This document shows positions 43,371 through 53,174 of a stretch of DNA of 64,000 nucleotides, piece by piece (the stretch's first letter is position 1; every line of letters starts with the position of its first letter). A program made the translations under genes and the position numbers. Under the pieces are notes generated by a model. The model made no database searches, was not told the origin of the DNA, and saw nothing but the letters and a program-made list of their open reading frames with translations. Origin of the DNA: Lentimicrobiaceae bacterium (GTDB lineage Bacteria > Bacteroidota > Bacteroidia > Bacteroidales > Lentimicrobiaceae); the NCBI GenBank assembly GCA_020636745.1, contig JACJXH010000006.1:1-64000 (forward strand). The letters are read 5' to 3'.

Positions 43371-43738
43371 AAAAATCTCAACAACCTTGATTAATTAAGG
43401 AATGCGACTTCTGGAATTTGATTAATGAAAGAACATTTTTAAGCAAATTCTTAATATCAATGCAAAATTAAGAAAATACACCGCTTTAACAAGCGGGAAT
43501 GGCTTTTGTTTAAGAGTTGCGTTAACATAATTTTCCCATTTTTATTAGTCGTCAAATTTACTTTGCAACCTGATAGCATTGGCCTGTAAATGAACCTGTC
43601 ATCATATCTGAATGAATATTTTGGTATATTTGTTTGCATTGCATGCAAATTGTGGATTTATTAAATGCTTCAGCAGTAAACCACTATTGGTAAGGTGTAG
43701 TTTGTTTTAACAGAATGATGGTTAATTAAATCAAAGGT
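43371..43738. other. Intergenic region upstream of membrane-protein gene
   Basis: AT-rich spacer without a supported gene. TATATTTG at 43625-43632 matches a plus-strand -7 element, about 107 bases before the ATG at 43739, and the palindrome TTGCATGCAA lies just after it (about 43640). Confidence 0.35.
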
Positions 43739-44224
43739 ATGGTTATAAAAGTGCTGGAAATGGTTCGCATCGCCATAGTTTGCGTTGCATTTTATGCAGG
43801 ATATAATATTGGTTTTGGCGAAGATGGTGTGTATCGGCCTGATACTCAACTCCATTTTATGATTCCAGTCGTTATTGTTGCAATAGCTGGCATATCTGGT
43901 CTGGAAGGATTGTTTCTGGGAAAGCAATCGGCTGAAATGAAAGGCTTTGAAACCGGAAGTAATTATCAGCGGCAATCGGCTATCGCACTTTTATCATATG
44001 CAGCAGTTGCTATTGTTGTTTATTTCTCGGGCTGGGGCATAAAGTCAGAACTGACAATTTTCTTCGCTTTCATCTTCTTTTTTGTTTTTTCAGGACTCAA
44101 TCATGCGCTTGATGCAATAAATAGAAGGAACTATAAATGGCAAAATATTAACCGGCCATTTATTACACTTTTGTTGGTTGCCGGAATGATTTATCCGATT
44201 GTTGAAGCGATTAAGTTGATGTGA
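43739..44224 (+). CDS. Hypothetical integral membrane protein
   Basis: The 161-residue protein has about four or five hydrophobic helices, at roughly residues 8-25, 40-60, 80-98, 105-125 and 143-158. Conserved-looking polar positions include EDGVYRPDTQLHF between the first two helices and NHALDAINRRNYKWQNINRP before the last. I do not recognise the family with confidence. It stands alone, with no operon partner. Confidence 0.7.
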   Translation: MVIKVLEMVRIAIVCVAFYAGYNIGFGEDGVYRPDTQLHFMIPVVIVAIAGISGLEGLFLGKQSAEMKGFETGSNYQRQSAIALLSYAAVAIVVYFSGWGIKSELTIFFAFIFFFVFSGLNHALDAINRRNYKWQNINRPFITLLLVAGMIYPIVEAIKLM

Positions 44225-44451
44225 CAGGGTTGTATGATTCAAATTTCAGTGTGTCATCAATATTTGGTAATTAAAAGAGCAGAGACTGCCATCAAAAGTA
44301 TAATAAGCATAGCCAAACTTATTTCGTTCTGTTAACAAATGACCAATTCATTGAATTGTTATAGGTAAACTTTTGGCTTTTCAGAGGTGATATGATGGAG
44401 TTACTTTAGTTGTTTGCTGACAATCTCTGCGCTTTAAAAGAGCTTTAATCG

Positions 44452-45186
44452 CTATTTAACTATACTTCTGATTTCAGCATTATAGTCAACGGTTATATCC
44501 ATCCATTCGTCCAGCATGTTTTGCCAGCTTCCCTGGCCAAAGAGTTTTTCAAATGCTGCTTTGGGGCCTGGATCTTCAGCCCAGCTGGCATAAGTGTCAA
44601 AGCTCCATAGAAGTGCTATATCTGCATTGTTGCTTGTGTGAATGGGGTTGTTATAAACCAAGAAAGACACATTTCCCATTGATTCATAAGTTTTCTTCAA
44701 TTTTTCAGCAAGGACTTTAAATCTGTAATATTGACCACGTTTAAGATCTACAGTCCAGGCTTCATAATAAGCTGATTTTTTCAGAATGTCCATCCCAAAT
44801 GAAAGATCAGGGTTGTAATTCCACAAACTTGTTTCTCCATAAGTTTCAACCAGGGGATCAACTGTTTCTGACCAGTCTTTGGCATGCCCGTTATCTTTGG
44901 CCGGGCGGGTGTCTAATCCAGCATAAGTGGCGGGGCCGAAAACCCAAACATACCAACCGGCTTTTTCGCCGTATTCCACCTTGCGCAGTCCGGCTTTGTA
45001 AGGCCCGTCAGGGTGGAACTTTTGGTTATGAGCCTTAATGGCGGCCTCAAATTTGTCGTCCATGCCTCTTTTAGGGAGAATGTACAGATTTTCAAATACA
45101 ATTGTAGGTGAATCAGCAGGTTGCTGGGCAAAAGTAATTCCTGCTATCATCAACACAATAGAGATAAGGATAAAATACTTTTTCAT
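44452..45186 (-). CDS. Hypothetical secreted protein, possible dimeric alpha/beta-barrel domains
   Basis: The signal peptide ends after ITFAQ (residue 21). The 244-residue mature chain has two similar halves rich in Trp and Tyr: FENLYILPKRGMDDKFEAAIKAH and YYEAWTVDLKRGQYYRFKVLAEKL. This resembles two ferredoxin-like (dimeric alpha/beta-barrel) units. The function is unknown. A weak -7-like TATCTTTA precedes it on the minus strand. No neighbour suggests a pathway. Confidence 0.65.
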   Translation of the reverse strand: MKKYFILISIVLMIAGITFAQQPADSPTIVFENLYILPKRGMDDKFEAAIKAHNQKFHPDGPYKAGLRKVEYGEKAGWYVWVFGPATYAGLDTRPAKDNGHAKDWSETVDPLVETYGETSLWNYNPDLSFGMDILKKSAYYEAWTVDLKRGQYYRFKVLAEKLKKTYESMGNVSFLVYNNPIHTSNNADIALLWSFDTYASWAEDPGPKAAFEKLFGQGSWQNMLDEWMDITVDYNAEIRSIVK

Positions 45187-45547
45187 GGTACTGTTGTTTT
45201 GGTTAATAATATCGTAAAGATAATCAATAATTTACGCTTATTTAGAATAATTATAAATAATATATTGTTTTTGCTGATTATTATTTTTCTACTGATGGAT
45301 ATGAGGAGAGTAAACTGTGATGATTACTGATGTTTCAGGTGTTGAGGGCGTTTTTGTATTTCGCAGGTTTTATCTGTTTTTTATTTTGGCACAACTGATT
45401 TACCAACTTGTCAGGTTGGTTTTGACAATATGTTGATTTCTGTGGATGAATGGTTTCTGATGAAGCGCTTATGTCAATACCCGACAGTTTTGTTTTTCAA
45501 CGCTGAAGTCAGAAAATACCCCAATTGGGTTAGGCTTATGCTGTCTG
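45187..45547. other. Intergenic region, 361 bp
   Basis: AT-rich, with stop codons in all frames on either strand; an apparent 69-codon plus-strand frame at 45121-45330 overlaps the neighbouring gene's signal peptide and is not supported. I see no RNA gene, repeat or strong hairpin. Confidence 0.4.
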
Positions 45548-46795
45548 TTATAATTTAACAAACTTTTTTAGCGTAAATCCTTCATTTGATTCAATTTTTA
45601 AGAAGTAAACTCCTGGCTTCAGATTGTCAATGTTAAGATAGTTGCCACTGCGTATTCTAACTGTTTTCGAAACCGCTAATCCAGCCTGATTTAATATTTG
45701 AAATGAGAAAGCTTGTTCCGATTTGCCATACCTGATATTTAGCATTTTCGAAGCCGGGTTAGGAAATAATTCCACCTCGTTTGAAATAGGGTTGTTATTG
45801 TTATGCTCATCGATACCCACGGATGATTTTTTATACATTTGACCTTTATTGTCAAGAAAATATCCCGTGCTTTCGTTAGCAAAATATACCTGTTTTATGT
45901 CATTGGTAATTCCGGTATTTTCTGTTGACCAACTGATTCCACCGTTCATTGTTTTGATTAACAGGCCATTGTTGCAGGCTAAAAACCCCAAGCTGTCATT
46001 GACGAAATATAAAGAATTGACTAATTGTGAGGTATTTGTAGCGATTGGATTCCAGCTTTGACCGCTATCAACAGATTTGTACAATGTGCCATTTCTACCC
46101 GCAATATATCCTGTGTGCAGTGAGGTGAACTGTATGTTCATTAGCTTTTCCGGCCCGCTTGTCAGTACTGTATTCCAGGTTTTAGCTGAATCGGTTGATT
46201 GAATGCAGATATAGTTTTGAGCTGTATCCCTGCAAAAAATAAACCCGGTTGAATCGTTCACAAAGTCTATTTCATAAGCGTTGCGGTATAAGTCAGATAA
46301 AGAGTCAACAGTGCAAAACCCATTGTTTGAAACTATCACATTTATCAAAGACGATTGGTAATCTCTTGAAGCTAGATAATAGCCTAGATTTTCATTGGGG
46401 TAGGATATTTTACTCACGTCCCAGAGATATGTATTGTTGGGTACATCAGTCCAGGATGAACCCCCGTCTGTGGTTTTGCTTACACCCAAAAACATATTGC
46501 CACACAGCTTAAAGCCTGTGGTTTCGTTTAAAAAACACATATCCGTCAGATAGTCTGGGTAATAGTTCTCACCATGTGAATACATGGCTGTAGAGGTGTT
46601 CCAGGCATCGGTGGTTTTATAAATTGTGTATGTGTTACAATGAATGGCCGAAAAATGTGAGGCATAATAGCCAGTGTTTGCTGATAGAAAACATGTTTTT
46701 ACAACATTTTCACGCAGATACTGGATAAAGTTCCATTGCGAATAGGCTGTATTCATAGCTATGGCCATTATTGAAAGCAGAAATAGTTTTCTCAT
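45548..46795 (-). CDS. T9SS cargo protein with YCF48/BNR-like repeats
   Basis: The signal peptide ends near residue 19 (AYSQ). The body carries repeated KTTDGGSSWTDV, QSTDSAKTWNTV, KSVDSGQSWNPI and KTMNGGISWSTE units, the Asp-box-like blades of YCF48/sialidase-type beta-propellers. The last about 75 residues (LFPNPASKMLNIRYGKSEQAF, then GVYFLKIESNEGFTLKKFVKL) are a type A sorting domain for type IX secretion. The ligand is unknown; probably a surface protein. Confidence 0.87.
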   Translation of the reverse strand: MRKLFLLSIMAIAMNTAYSQWNFIQYLRENVVKTCFLSANTGYYASHFSAIHCNTYTIYKTTDAWNTSTAMYSHGENYYPDYLTDMCFLNETTGFKLCGNMFLGVSKTTDGGSSWTDVPNNTYLWDVSKISYPNENLGYYLASRDYQSSLINVIVSNNGFCTVDSLSDLYRNAYEIDFVNDSTGFIFCRDTAQNYICIQSTDSAKTWNTVLTSGPEKLMNIQFTSLHTGYIAGRNGTLYKSVDSGQSWNPIATNTSQLVNSLYFVNDSLGFLACNNGLLIKTMNGGISWSTENTGITNDIKQVYFANESTGYFLDNKGQMYKKSSVGIDEHNNNNPISNEVELFPNPASKMLNIRYGKSEQAFSFQILNQAGLAVSKTVRIRSGNYLNIDNLKPGVYFLKIESNEGFTLKKFVKL

Positions 46796-46965
46796 AAATA
46801 ATGCAATTGATGAATGAACTAGTTAAGTAATTTGTAGAGGCTTAAATGTTGGCTAAGAACCGGGCCGGTATTATATTCTTTATGTGGATTGCATTGGAGA
46901 ATAACACAAAATTAATCATTTATCCCGATTAAGCCAAATAGTCTTTGTGTAAACCTGAATATGGA

Positions 46966-47433
46966 TTACATGCCCAATTCACGTTCAAAACCGGTTTCAA
47001 GTGAAATAAAAGTTTCAGTAAAAGTAATTTCGGGAATCGATTGTATTTGCTCTACAATTACCTGTTTCAGGTGCTCATTGTTGCGGGTATAAAGTTTAAC
47101 CAGCAGGCTGTATTTGCCTGAAATATGGTGGCATTCAACAATTTCAGGTATTTTTTCAATTTTTTTAAAGACTTCGTCGTGTGTTGAAGTAGAAGTAAGA
47201 TTAACCTGAATGCCGATGAAGGCGCAGGTTTGAAATCCCATGCCCTGGGGATTGAGCCTGAGCGAGGAGCCAGCAATAACACCGGCCTCTTCCATTTTGG
47301 CTACCCGCTGGTGGATGGCCGCTCCTGAAACTTTACATTTGCGGGCAACTTCAACAAAAGGGGTACGAGCGTCTGCATTAAGCAAATTGATGATTTTTTT
47401 ATCGAGACTATCAAGATGAAAGTTGTGGTTCAT
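46966..47433 (-). CDS. Lrp/AsnC family transcriptional regulator
   Basis: The start at MNHNFHLDSLDKKI gives 155 residues. An N-terminal winged helix-turn-helix (DKKIINLLNADARTPF, then VSGAAIHQRVAKMEEAGVIAGS) is followed by the RAM/AsnC effector domain (GFQTCAFIGIQVN, VVECHHISGKYSLLVKLY). It is divergent from a PLP gamma-lyase-like gene across 193 bases, the classic layout for local control of an amino-acid catabolic gene. The effector is perhaps methionine or another amino acid (inference). Confidence 0.92.
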   Translation of the reverse strand: MNHNFHLDSLDKKIINLLNADARTPFVEVARKCKVSGAAIHQRVAKMEEAGVIAGSSLRLNPQGMGFQTCAFIGIQVNLTSTSTHDEVFKKIEKIPEIVECHHISGKYSLLVKLYTRNNEHLKQVIVEQIQSIPEITFTETFISLETGFERELGM

Positions 47434-47532
47434 GTTTTTAGCTGCTTTGATTAGAATATTTTGCAAAAATGCTAAAAATGATTAGATATTTTAAAAAAAT
47501 AAGCTTAATGGGTTTGGTAATATCAGATATGG

Positions 47533-47562
47533 TTGACAATATGTTTAATAATGATATTTTTG
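47533..47562 (+). promoter_or_regulatory. Promoter of the PLP gamma-lyase-like gene
   Basis: TTG (47533-47535), 19 bases, TATTTTTG (47555-47562) match the Bacteroidota pattern; the leader would be about 58 bases. The AT-rich spacer towards the Lrp gene is the likely Lrp-binding site. Confidence 0.6.
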
Positions 47563-47626
47563 CTTGAAACTTTTTAGTTTTTTACTGAATATACTGTTCA
47601 AAATATAAACCTTAAAAACAAGCAAT

Positions 47627-48829
47627 ATGAAATTCGATCCGGCTAGTCAGATTCAGGACTTACGTCAATTTGGCGAATTTGGTGGCGTAAACCCATCAAT
47701 AACTGATTCGGCAACTTTTACCTTTATGGAGGCCAAAACAATGGTTGATACGTTTCATGGAGAGACCGAAGGTTGTTTCCTGTACTCACGTCATTGGAAT
47801 CCCAGTAATAAATTTCTGGCCGATGCCATGGCTGCCATGGAAGGCACAGAAGCCGGCTGGGTTACAGGAAGTGGCATGGGTGCTATTACGACCACTATTT
47901 TGCACCTGATTTCATGCGGCGACCACATTGTTTCGAGTATCACTACTTACGGAGGTACTTTTGCATTTTTGGCAAATTATCTGAAAAAATTTAATGTTGA
48001 AGTTTCATTTGTCGACATTACCGACCTGAAAGCTGTTGAAGCAGCCATTCGTCCGAACACCAGAATGATTTATACTGAAAGCATGACCAATCCATTGCTT
48101 CAGATATCTGACATTCCTTCATTGGCTGCTATTGCCAACAAGAACAATATCAAGCTTGTTGTTGATAATACGTTTACCCCGATGATTATTAGCCCTGCCC
48201 GTCTTGGCGCTCATGTTGTGGTTTATAGTCTTACCAAGTTTGTAAATGGTAAAAACGATTGTGTTGCAGGTGCTATTTGTGCCAGCAATGAATTCATCAA
48301 TTCGATGATTGATGTAAATGACGGGACAGCCATGCTGTTAGGGCCGGTACTTGATCCTTTGCGCTCGTCATCTATCCTGAAGAATATGCACACGTTACAT
48401 ATCCGTATGAAACAGCATAGCTACAATGCAGCCTATCTGGCTGAGAAATTTACAGCAGCTGGTATTCGCACCATTTATCCGGGTCTGCCTGCTCATCCTG
48501 GCCATGATTTACTGAAAACCATGATGAATGACCAGTTTGGTTTTGGTGGGATGATTGCCATTGATTTGGAAACTGCCGAAAAAGCTTCAGCATTTATGGA
48601 AGATATGGAAGCCAATGATGTTGGATATCTGGCGGTTAGTCTTGGCTATTTTAAAACTTTGTTCAGCAATTCAGGTAAAAGTACTTCGAGCGAAGTTCCT
48701 GAAGACGTGCAGCGTAAAATGGGTCTGAGCGAAGGCCTGGTGCGCTACAGTGTTGGTCTTGACAATGATATCGAACGCAGCTGGCTGAAAATTGAACAAA
48801 GCCTGAAAAAAGTTGGCTTTATCAAATAA
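47627..48829 (+). CDS. Trans-sulfuration family PLP enzyme, methionine gamma-lyase-like
   Basis: The 400-residue Cys/Met-metabolism PLP enzyme (fold type I) has the PLP Lys204 in VYSLTKFVNGKND, the phosphate-binding GSGMGAITTTIL, and YTESMTNPLLQISDI plus VVDNTFTPMI. Ending SEGLVRYSVGLDNDIERSW is typical of the family. Cystathionine gamma-synthase and gamma-lyase are alternatives, since the residues that separate them are not decisive by eye. The divergent Lrp-type regulator favours amino-acid degradation. Confidence 0.85.
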   Translation: MKFDPASQIQDLRQFGEFGGVNPSITDSATFTFMEAKTMVDTFHGETEGCFLYSRHWNPSNKFLADAMAAMEGTEAGWVTGSGMGAITTTILHLISCGDHIVSSITTYGGTFAFLANYLKKFNVEVSFVDITDLKAVEAAIRPNTRMIYTESMTNPLLQISDIPSLAAIANKNNIKLVVDNTFTPMIISPARLGAHVVVYSLTKFVNGKNDCVAGAICASNEFINSMIDVNDGTAMLLGPVLDPLRSSSILKNMHTLHIRMKQHSYNAAYLAEKFTAAGIRTIYPGLPAHPGHDLLKTMMNDQFGFGGMIAIDLETAEKASAFMEDMEANDVGYLAVSLGYFKTLFSNSGKSTSSEVPEDVQRKMGLSEGLVRYSVGLDNDIERSWLKIEQSLKKVGFIK

Positions 48830-48856
48830 GGCCTGACGGATTAAATGATTTGTCAG

Positions 48857-48900
48857 AAAGCCCTGAACCGTCAGCCATCAGTTGATGTTTCAGGGCTTTT
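48857..48900 (+). terminator. Terminator of the gamma-lyase-like gene
   Basis: AAAGCCCTGAA (48857-48867) pairs with TTCAGGGCTTT (from 48889), followed by a T-run. Confidence 0.85.
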
Positions 48901-49080
48901 TTATTCCTGTTGCTGGCAAAATCCCCGGCAGGTATTTACATGGTTTCTGTCTGAAAAGCGAATTTTGAGCGTAACATTTGTAGGCCTCTTCAGAAAAAGT
49001 TTGAGCTGCCACAATTGATAAATTAATTATCAAATGAGAAATCAGGTTTATGTTGAAATGGAGTTTTTTTTCTAAAAAAG

Positions 49081-49108
49081 AAGAAGGCCCTTAAACAAGA
49101 GCCTTCTT
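49081..49108 (-). terminator. Terminator of the C1 protease gene
   Basis: AAGAAGGC (49081-49088) pairs with GCCTTCTT (49101-49108), just beyond the protease stop on the minus strand, with T-rich sequence after it. Confidence 0.7.
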
Positions 49109-49116
49109 TCGGTTAA

Positions 49117-50820
49117 CTAATGAGCTTTTCTTTTCTGTTGAAGTTCAATACTTCTTTTAAATTTATATTTAAGTGCTTTTTGCTGAAGTTCGCCGGTTTC
49201 TTTTTTATGCTTTATCAGCTTCATGATTTCTTCAGGAGAATAGGCGTTGACATTTGTTTTGCTGACTACGGTTTGGTAATCAGTGTTTTGGTAGAGTTTG
49301 GGTTGCTTTTTTACTTCGGTATTCTTTTGGGCAGCCCCACCCTGAATCAAACCATTTACAAATTCAAAAGGTTTGCCGTCAGCAGTGCTGTAAAAGTAAA
49401 AATTGTTGTCTTCATTCGCTTCAGCGATATCGTCAAACCCATCAGCCAGCAGCACCAGGTAGTATTTACCGTTAATGGTTGAAGGCATTGAGTAATTAAA
49501 CAGAAAATCAGCTTCCTGTTGATTGTAAAGGGCTGCAGCAACACTCACCCCAGAAGGAACATTGATGTAATTCCACCAGCTTCCGGCAACACCTATGCCA
49601 CCATCCCAATATGCATTATCGCCGGGCGTGGTGCTAAATTCATCAGTATAATAGTCATGAATAAGAATTTCATAATCGTTGGCATCGTAAGCGTTGTAGA
49701 ACATATACAGAATGCTCCAGCGTGATGATGCCATTATGGTTTGTGTGCCTGAATTGTATACGTTGTAGGTAATTTGTCTGTCAAGAGGGTTGGTCGATTC
49801 CGGATTGTCTTCATCAATCAGGTTCCAGGCCAATAGGTCTAAACCTGTAATGATATTGCCAGAGCCTACCTGACCACCTGAAACATTGACATCAGTTTTG
49901 TTTTGTGCTACAAAAGCAGCAAAGCAGAAGTTGCTGACAAAGAAGTCGTAATCTACCCAAATAGTGCCTGCATTTCCCCATGTATTTCCCCATGTGTTGA
50001 TGACCTTGAATGCGTTTTTGCTGTCATCATACCCGGCAAGTACCATGGCATGGTAGGCATGTTGCATTCCGGGGTTCAGGTAAGTGTCATAGTCAATTAC
50101 CGCGTCGCTGTTCCACCGCATAAAACGGTCGCCGAGTTTGGCTCCGAAAGCGATAGGCCTGCCTTCAGCAAGATATGCCTTGAAGTTTTCTACGGTCATG
50201 GAGGCGCTGTTACTTTGGTCAGCTATTTTCCGATAGTTTAAAAGTTTATTGTCAGCTGCATCCTGCGTCCAATCCTGAGGAGGGGTTTGACTGCAATCAC
50301 CCATGCTTGAATAGGGCACAGTTGCCATGGAAGCTCCTCCGCGCGAAATAAGTTGGTCCATAGCAGATTCGAACTGGGTTCCGTTGCAATTACTTCCTTT
50401 TTCGGCGCTGGGAATAGCCCAGAAAACGTCTTTCGGGCTGGTTTGGTTTGAGGCTTGAGCCAACTGGCTGGCTGTCCATTGGTTGTCAATTCCATTCATG
50501 GCTGTTTTCAGATTATACCCAACGGCCCAGGCAACACAAGTACCATATTCACCCTGATCACCAATCGGAGGGAATTTGCCCGTAAGGTTAACACTTGATG
50601 GCAGTGCGCCTGTGTTATCATTAACATCCAAATCCTGTGGAATCTCATCGAGATTTTCATCTTCTGCATTCCAACTGGCCATTGCCTGAACCAGAATTTC
50701 GCTCAGAAACTGTGTTACTTCCTCTTTTGTGCAACTGCTGAATGAAAAGGTTATTGCTAAAAAAGCCATCAAGGGAATAAGTATGGCAGATGTAGCCGGT
50801 TTGATGAGGCGGTTTCTCAT
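49117..50820 (-). CDS. Papain-like (C1) cysteine protease lipoprotein with CARDB-like domain
   Basis: The start MRNRLIKPATSAIL gives a lipoprotein signal (lipobox FSSC, Cys30) and 567 residues; the frame extends 24 codons further upstream. The C1 peptidase domain spans about residues 75-320: oxyanion Gln89 and catalytic Cys95 in GDQGEYGTCVAWAV, the His in GMQHAYHAMVLAGYD, and Asn in INTWGNTWG. A later region (about 340-520) ends with DGFDDIAEANEDNNFYFYS, a CARDB-like adhesion domain. The C-terminal tail is very basic and Lys/Gln-rich. Outer-membrane-attached protease; substrate unknown. The pentapeptide-like gene ends 40 bases upstream, so they may share a transcript. Confidence 0.87.
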   Translation of the reverse strand: MRNRLIKPATSAILIPLMAFLAITFSFSSCTKEEVTQFLSEILVQAMASWNAEDENLDEIPQDLDVNDNTGALPSSVNLTGKFPPIGDQGEYGTCVAWAVGYNLKTAMNGIDNQWTASQLAQASNQTSPKDVFWAIPSAEKGSNCNGTQFESAMDQLISRGGASMATVPYSSMGDCSQTPPQDWTQDAADNKLLNYRKIADQSNSASMTVENFKAYLAEGRPIAFGAKLGDRFMRWNSDAVIDYDTYLNPGMQHAYHAMVLAGYDDSKNAFKVINTWGNTWGNAGTIWVDYDFFVSNFCFAAFVAQNKTDVNVSGGQVGSGNIITGLDLLAWNLIDEDNPESTNPLDRQITYNVYNSGTQTIMASSRWSILYMFYNAYDANDYEILIHDYYTDEFSTTPGDNAYWDGGIGVAGSWWNYINVPSGVSVAAALYNQQEADFLFNYSMPSTINGKYYLVLLADGFDDIAEANEDNNFYFYSTADGKPFEFVNGLIQGGAAQKNTEVKKQPKLYQNTDYQTVVSKTNVNAYSPEEIMKLIKHKKETGELQQKALKYKFKRSIELQQKRKAH

Positions 50821-50860
50821 GTGTTTGTTGTTATAGGTTAATTTTTGGTTTTGCTTTGTA

Positions 50861-51814
50861 TTATTGTTCGGAAAACTCTTTGAATGTAGCAAATTGTGTG
50901 CCTTTTGTTATAATTGTTCCGGCCGGGCCGGTTGTAAATTCTTCCATAACAGGCTTGCCAAGCGTAAAAATAGTGCCGGAGAGATCAAATTGGCCATTCA
51001 CCGTTGATTTGCTTAAATTTACACTATGGCAGAATGTGCTGTTGGTCAAAGTAGCGTTACCCTGAAATTGAACGCTGATAAGGTCAAGTTTACCCCATAC
51101 GGTTGTATTGGCCATTCTGAAATCATTGCCAAAATTGGCATAGGTGAAATATGCATCACTTTTAAAATTGGTGAGTGAAAGTTCACATTTGCCATTGCAG
51201 TCCAGGTCGCTGAAACGGGCATTCCCAACAAAATCAGAGCTCTGAAAAGTTAGTTTCCCTGATGTTTTACCTTTAAAAAAATCGATAGCACCTCCTATGA
51301 AGGATTCCTGCATACTGAAGAATTTTTCGGATGTAAAGGCAGTAAAATAAGTTTGTCTGCCTTTAAAAGTCACATTGTTAAATAAGGCTTTTTCTCTGAA
51401 AATGGCTCCTGTAAAGTTAGCCATTCCATCAACTATCATGTTGTCAAATTCTGCGTTTGCCCTGAAATCGCAGGCTTCAAATGTAAGAGTGCTTTTAAAA
51501 TGAGTTGTAACAGCCGCCTTATCACTTGTATTGTTGGTGGTTACCCTGCCCATAAAAATACAATCGATAAAAGTTACCGGCACTTCAATTGCAGTAATTA
51601 AATGCGAAGAGCTGAATGTTACTTTTGACTTTGTCCTGGTGAAATCCAGATCTCCGGTAATGATTTTACCTGAGATTTCAACAGCTTTGCCCTTGTCAAT
51701 GGTTTTAATGATGTCATCGGGACTGATGCCATTGTTCACTTCCGGAAGGGTATCGGCTTTGCAGCCTGATATAATAAGCATTGAAAGTAAAAGTAATAAA
51801 ACAGATTTCTTCAT
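50861..51814 (-). CDS. Pentapeptide-repeat-like lipoprotein
   Basis: The start MKKSVLLLLLSM gives a lipoprotein signal (LIISGC, Cys18) and 317 residues. The frame extends further upstream without a better start. From about residue 55 the chain has repeating units with Phe/Leu every fifth residue (DFRANAEFDNMIV, AIFREKALFNNVTF, TNFKSDAYFTYANF, TLTNSTFCHSVNLSKSTV), the quadrilateral beta-helix of pentapeptide proteins in a low-stringency form. It lies directly ahead of the C1 protease gene. Function unknown. Confidence 0.75.
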   Translation of the reverse strand: MKKSVLLLLLSMLIISGCKADTLPEVNNGISPDDIIKTIDKGKAVEISGKIITGDLDFTRTKSKVTFSSSHLITAIEVPVTFIDCIFMGRVTTNNTSDKAAVTTHFKSTLTFEACDFRANAEFDNMIVDGMANFTGAIFREKALFNNVTFKGRQTYFTAFTSEKFFSMQESFIGGAIDFFKGKTSGKLTFQSSDFVGNARFSDLDCNGKCELSLTNFKSDAYFTYANFGNDFRMANTTVWGKLDLISVQFQGNATLTNSTFCHSVNLSKSTVNGQFDLSGTIFTLGKPVMEEFTTGPAGTIITKGTQFATFKEFSEQ

Positions 51815-52020
51815 ATTTGTTATTTTTGTCATGCAATTTAGTGAGTTTTTGATTAATCGGGAGCTGATCCGGTGCTGGGTTGATGATTTTAATTTATCAA
51901 AATGTAATTTCTCCATAACAGCATGACATGCTGGCGAATGCAAAATTTATTAAATCAATAAAGAGACCGCGGGATAAACAAATATCCGGCGATCCCTTAT
52001 GAATTGCATATTCCAATGCT

Positions 52021-52437
52021 TTACTCTATCACAAAACTCTTTACAACAGGCTCTGAATTGTCTGTACCCAGGGCAATTTCTACTTCATAAACACCGGCAG
52101 GCCATCCATTGTTTGGGATATTCAGACTTGATTGCATGTTGAAAGTTGTTCCGCCATCTGGGGTATTGATGGTTACAGCGTCAATTTTTATCCGGCTGTC
52201 GCCCTGATAATACCAGGTAAACGTAACAGGGGTTTCTGCAGGGGCGTTTTTTACAACAATTGAGCAATAAATAACCGGAGTTGAAGTGCCAAACATCGGG
52301 TTATCCTGTGGGCATTGATTATCGGTAACTGATTCACAAACTTTTACATCAGCTATATTTGCAGTTGACACATTGCAGCTGTTTAAAGTTACAATGATTC
52401 CCAATGCTATCAATAATAAAATGGTTGCCTTTTTCAT
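52021..52437 (-). CDS. Hypothetical small lipoprotein
   Basis: The 138-residue protein has lipobox LNSC (Cys21). The mature domain is beta-rich with FTWYYQGDSRIKIDAV and PAGVYEVEIAL, like an immunoglobulin-fold domain describing induced strands. Cys residues at CESV, QCPQD and YCSIV could form a disulfide. It lies in the same-strand series of envelope proteins between the LytTR system and the C1 protease. Confidence 0.65.
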   Translation of the reverse strand: MKKATILLLIALGIIVTLNSCNVSTANIADVKVCESVTDNQCPQDNPMFGTSTPVIYCSIVVKNAPAETPVTFTWYYQGDSRIKIDAVTINTPDGGTTFNMQSSLNIPNNGWPAGVYEVEIALGTDNSEPVVKSFVIE

Positions 52438-52650
52438 TTTTTTTCGTTTTAAAAGTTAAGGATAGATGAATTGATTTGTTGTGAGAAAATAAAGTGAAGT
52501 GCTGAAAAAAACTGTCATCTCTTGTTGTCGTGCTTTTAATCCGGTATTTTTATGTTGCTCAAGTTTTAACTCAAGCAAATACAACAGGCAGTATGCAGTT
52601 TTAAACCATTGAAGGAAATCTCAGCATATTCATTATCAGATAAAATAAAT

Positions 52651-52684
52651 GCCCCCGTCATAAATGAGTTTGGCAGGGGCTTTT
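52651..52684 (-). terminator. Probable terminator after the 110-residue secreted protein gene
   Basis: GCCCC (52651-52655) pairs with GGGGC (52676-52680), flanked by A and T runs, ten bases beyond the gene on the minus strand. The stem is short. Confidence 0.45.
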
Positions 52685-52693
52685 ATTGGGGTA

Positions 52694-53026
52694 TTACTTT
52701 AACGTTATGGTTATACTTGCTGAAGTCATATTTCTTTTGAGGTTGGGATAAATGTAATATGTGCCTGGCTTTAAAATTGTACCAATGGGTTTTTCAAGAT
52801 TGTAAAACTGGTGTACAATAGCATTGTCTTTCACAATCCAGAATCCTTCGCAATCTCCTGTTGCTGTTATTATCTTCATGTCTTTGGTAATCTTTACCGG
52901 AGTTGATTTTAGTTCTGCATTTTTTCCTGCATTACCTTTGTTTTGTGTGCCAGAAATGGTCACATTTTGTGCGTTGAGTGCTACAACCATGAGCATGATG
53001 CCCAATACAATCATAAGTTTTTTCAT
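52694..53026 (-). CDS. Hypothetical small secreted protein
   Basis: The signal peptide ends at about residue 19 (ALNAQ). The mature part is 91 residues, Lys-rich, with a single Cys (GDCEGFWIV) and a beta pattern ending ASITITLK. I do not recognise it. It lies 148 bases downstream of the LytTR regulator gene on the same strand. Confidence 0.6.
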   Translation of the reverse strand: MKKLMIVLGIMLMVVALNAQNVTISGTQNKGNAGKNAELKSTPVKITKDMKIITATGDCEGFWIVKDNAIVHQFYNLEKPIGTILKPGTYYIYPNLKRNMTSASITITLK

Positions 53027-53174
53027 ACTTGAGGTTTTTAGATTTACCAGCTAAGTTAAAATGCCACTCAAGCCAAAGTATGGCAAATGAGAAATTGCCG
53101 GACCCCTTTTAGTATTCGTGCAGGATGGTTTATTATACAAAGGAAAAATTGGTGAGGCAATTCACCTGTTCAGC

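Noticed and set aside
43457..43648. 63-codon minus-strand frame upstream of the membrane-protein gene
   Set aside because: AT-rich, no signal or motif, and its position would cover the predicted promoter.
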